From: Mesodorylaimus sp. YZB2_4
Taxonomy: Eukaryota > Nematoda > Enoplea > Dorylaimida > Dorylaimidae
Assembly (NCBI GenBank): GCA_030248295.1
Contig: JASANH010000606.1
Span: 496,001 to 560,000 of the forward strand
Reading direction: 5' to 3'
DNA length: 64,000 nt
Part shown: positions 60,729 to 64,000 of the stretch, piece by piece
Layout of the letters: each line of letters opens with the position of its first letter
Position numbering within the stretch: position 1 is the stretch's first letter
The notes under the pieces: generated by a model
Told to the model about the DNA's origin: nothing
Seen by the model: the letters and a program-made list of their open reading frames with translations, nothing else
Database searches by the model: none
Program-made: the position numbers and the translations under genes

Positions 60729-63700
60729 ATGGCTCTACCGCTTTCGCGGAAAACATCGGCTGAGCCGGAGCCGAATCACGAACAGGGGAAGGACGAGGAT
60801 GTTATGGCCAGCATTCGAAGCAGCCTGGTAGATGCTATAAGACATCGCCAGAACAGGGCCGAGGTAAGTGTGGGCCGTTCAGGTGTCGGGTCTGTGTGCA
60901 TATCTGATATTTCAGCAAGGCGAGGCAGTTCGAGTGAAATTGGAATTTGGAGGAGAGAAAAGAAGCATCGAGATAAAACGACCCGTCGACTACGAAGCCC
61001 TGTGCGCCAAGCTGCGTCAAATGTACGGGCGGCCCATGACGATGTTTTACACAGCAGCCAATAGCGAGGTAGGTTGCAACTGACGTCGAGGCGAGGACTG
61101 ATAAGGAACATGTTGCTTAGCTGACGCTGGCCTGTACCTTGGCCCCCCTACCGATGGGTGTCGGGCTTCCTGGAAGTGACCATGGGTCTGTAGTGCAGTC
61201 AGGCGAGTAGTCCACAATCCGCAATCCGCGAGTAGTCTGCAATCCACTGGCGCTACTGTACGCGTGGGACTCGTTCGGGCCTTAGCATTCTCCCCGCTTT
61301 AGATCATCATCCCGATCCGTGGTCAAGAAGACTTGGACCGCGCAGTGGAATTGTTGGACAGAACTCAGCCTGGACGCAGTCTGCGCATAATCTTGAGTCG
61401 GCTATCTATTACGGATCAGCCGTCGAAACCAGCGCCCGAGTCGGCGAGCCCACCCGACGTGACAGCAGCTACGCCGAGCGGTCGCTATTCTCCACCCCCT
61501 GGTACCACTCCGGATCATCAGCCAGATTCGGGACTAGGTATGCACTTTGGACGAACTCGACGTCCTTCACGGACTTCGACAACAATGAGCGAGGGCGAGT
61601 TTATACCCGAAGTGGAACCGGAGCCCAGGGTAAGGGTCTGTGCGCAGCGGTAAAGTGCGAGCACCAAGTGCAGTGTTTCAGATTCGCGAGGTCCCGTACG
61701 CTCCCAGCAACGCCAGCTCCCGATGCAGCAGCAGCCGAATGTCCGTGGGCAGCTCGGGCTATCGACGTTATGATGATCTGTACGAGGATCGACGCCCACG
61801 CCTCCCACTGGAGGACATTCCATCGCATCGAGCCCCAGGATTTAGCTCACGAAGCACTATCTCCGACAGAAGTAGTAAGCTTGGCTTGACCTGGGTATAG
61901 CAGGCGGGGTGTAAATATTCCTCCTAGGTTACCACGAGCCGCTAACCTCCAAGGGGAACACGTATCCCTCTCGATCGGCTGGTTCACATGCGCGTCAGCA
62001 GTACGGCAACTGGGATGGCCATGCGGTGGAGAGCGGTGGCCGTCGACCAGTCACGAGACACATGCGCAGTCAGCCACCTTCGAGGATGAGCGCTAGTGGA
62101 TCGAGTTATGGAGCCAGCCGAGCCAGTAGCAGTTCCGAGTCTGGCATGGTACCTGATATATGCGACTCGCCCGAGTGTCGATATTGCGGGGTGTTGGCAG
62201 CCATGTGTAAGTGTCCTTACCCCTCCCTCTTACCCCTGTTGCCCTTGTCACGTTGCATAATGTCAGGTGGGGCTTCGCCAACCGAAATAGTCATTTTTCC
62301 GAGTGTTAGTACCTCCTGCCTTGATAAGATCCCATGTGACAAGCATAAAGCAGAAATAAGAGCCTATCATAAAAACTATCTTATCGTTTTTGGCTGCAGT
62401 CCTGCCCGCGTGCCTGGCAAGAATGTTCTTTTTTAAGCAGTCCGTGTTTAATGCCAAGGTTGCTTAGTGGGCTGTTTTTGCAAAGGCAAACATTTTGGTG
62501 TTCAAGTAAAAGCTGCTTTCTCAATCATAGCCATACAAGGGCAATGTTTATTTACTTTTGTATGACGAGGTAAGGATTAGAAAATAAGCCCTTTGCTCTC
62601 TTTTTTAGCCCCCAGTGCACCAGTCAACTGGCGACAAGGTCGTTGTTTGGGTTCAGGTGCGTTTGGACACGTTTACTTGTGCTATGACGAAGACACAGGC
62701 AGAGAGCTGGCCGTTAAGAGAGTGCTCACGAGTCCGCACAATCCGACCCAAGAAAGAGTACGTGGTAGAGATCAGGGTCTGTGCACAGTATGGGACTGCT
62801 TGGTTTCAGGAAGTGCGCACTTTGGAGAATGAGATCACGCTGTTGAGGGCGCTGCATCACGAACGGGTTGTACAGTACATTGGGTGCCAGAGGGACGGCG
62901 ACACGTTTTGTATTTTCATCGAATACATGCCCGGGGTATGTGGTGTCTATCTGGTACTGTAACAGTTGTCATAAGAGAAGTTTGTTGGGAGTGCATGCGC
63001 AACCACTGACGGACATTGCATTATTTTAGGGTTCGGTGAAGGATGAAATACGGCAATACGGACCTCTGAAGGAAGTGGTCGTGCATAAATATGCTCATCA
63101 GATATTGGAAGGTCTCAACTATTTACACCATCGCGATATCGTACACAGGTAAGGGGAGTCCTTTTGCCCCTCCATGGGGTCCCAGTCCGTTCTAATTGTG
63201 TCCTGTTGCACGCAGGGATATCAAGTCAGCCAACATTTTACGTGATACAAATGGTAACGTGAAAATAGGCGACTTCGGGGCTGGCAAACGGCTACAAACT
63301 ATTTGCAGTCAAAGCGCCGCTGCTACGTTCACTGGAACTCCGTAAGAATGGCCCACTTTCGCTTCTTGCCATAAAATGCACTGCTTTAACGCTGTAGGTA
63401 CTATATGGCGCCAGAAGTAATCAGTGGAAAAAACTATGGCAGGAAAGCCGATATTTGGTATGACATTGCTCAAGTTTGTTCCTGGTAGACGTCGAGTTAC
63501 CACAGTTTTAGGAGTTTGGCCTGCACGATTGTAGAAATGATTACTGGCAACCCACCGTGGAAGGACTTGGAGCCCATGGCGGCCTTGTTCAAGATCGCTA
63601 CTGAGCAACCCAAATACGTCCTTCCGAGGACCACGTCGGTACACATGGAGGATTTTGTGGCCTGGCTGTTCATTTGGGATCCCGAGAAGAGACCATCGGC

Positions 63701-63740
63701 TAGGGACGCGTTGAAAAACCCGTTTATGGCTTGTTATTGA
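60729..63740 (+). CDS. MAP kinase kinase kinase of the MEKK2/MEKK3 type
   Basis: Ser/Thr kinase upstream of MKK5/ERK5, p38 and JNK in relatives. Start [15 protein letters not shown]; the PB1 domain spans [19 protein letters not shown] to the next exons ([20 protein letters not shown]). A Ser/Pro-rich linker has the MEKK2/3 mark [11 protein letters not shown] and SPPPG. The kinase starts [20 protein letters not shown] (Gly loop), with AVKRV (Lys), [10 protein letters not shown] (catalytic loop), [12 protein letters not shown] (DFG), [15 protein letters not shown] and [20 protein letters not shown], and ends KNPFMACY. One exon of the pre-kinase linker (62.0-62.2 kb) has a CxxC-like [13 protein letters not shown]. 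At about 700 residues it fits MAP3K2/3. It lies just downstream of USP8 on the same strand. Confidence 0.93.
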
Positions 63741-64000
63741 GTTGACAGAGTTTATTTGTTCTGGTTCTGGAAGTCATATTGAATGTACAAAACATTCTAA
63801 GCTATTATCCTGAGAGTCACCTATAATACAAACAGGTTCTCAATGAGGGGACGCTGTATCAGTGAAACAGACTGGCGCTGTTCAAATGCCCCTCGACCGA
63901 TTTAGAGTACTTCTTCGTAAAAATTAAATTGCGCAGACTCCACGAAGAGCCAATGTTCGTGTCGTCCCCGCAATTGGATGAGGATGACGAGGATGAGCCA
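63741..64000. other. Window end, no supported gene
   Basis: 260 bp after the MAP3K stop. It ends in a GAT/GAG-rich run (GGATGAGGATGACGAGGATG) that, if coding, would give an acidic stretch of a next gene on either strand. This cannot be judged from what is visible. Confidence 0.3.

Noticed and set aside
60242..60831. ORFs upstream of the MAP3K
   Set aside because: No motif, and they overlap the likely MAP3K 5' UTR and first exon in a different frame.
63965..64000. GATGAG-rich run as an acidic coding exon
   Set aside because: Only 36 bp are visible; it could equally be a simple repeat.

Overview
This is eukaryotic nuclear DNA from a small invertebrate animal. Genes are split by many short GT-AG introns (mostly about 45-350 bp), the non-coding DNA carries tRNA-like repeats and inverted-repeat elements, and every recognisable protein is animal-like. 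A metazoan chitin synthase with WGTREV and QRRRW motifs, and an FkbM-like methyltransferase of the type expanded in nematodes, suggest an ecdysozoan such as a nematode or tardigrade-grade animal. The sequence alone does not settle the phylum. No prokaryotic operons, CRISPR arrays or rRNA genes are seen.

Layout, left to right: 1-2.9 kb is repeat-rich, including one element with 65-bp inverted arms that starts at or before the window edge. A chitin synthase gene (+) fills 2.97-11.83 kb. Next come three minus-strand genes: a TM9SF/EMP70 nonaspanin (12.45-15.80 kb), an ACOT13-type thioesterase (17.27-18.47 kb) and an intronless propeller-like protein (18.70-19.73 kb). A gene-poor stretch with palindromes runs from 19.7 to 23.1 kb. 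A tetraspanin and an HPP-family membrane protein (+) lie at 23.18-25.73 kb, an AF9/ENL-type YEATS protein (-) at 26.66-28.78 kb, an uncertain ORF (+) at 29.0-29.85 kb, focadhesin (-) at 30.06-37.52 kb, a zinc-finger protein (+) at 37.77-39.06 kb and an FkbM-type methyltransferase (-) at 39.45-40.49 kb.

The right third holds Aquarius (AQR, +, 42.54-52.55 kb), the intron-binding spliceosomal helicase. One AQR intron contains a complete aquaporin gene on the opposite strand, and a second aquaporin paralogue lies just downstream in the same orientation. AQR intron 1 carries a Harbinger-like MITE with a TTA target duplication. USP8 (+, 55.82-59.90 kb) and an MEKK2/3-type MAP3K (+, 60.73-63.74 kb) complete the window.

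The genes do not form one pathway. They are a dense mix of housekeeping and membrane genes: cuticle or eggshell chitin, endosomal deubiquitination, splicing, transcription elongation, MAPK signalling and water transport. I found no clear undescribed system. The most distinctive features are the nested and duplicated aquaporins (the nested one with an NPV box), the alternative 5' ends of chitin synthase, the HPP protein in an animal genome, and the short-repeat families. Exon boundaries were read by eye from splice signals, reading phase and remembered family similarity.
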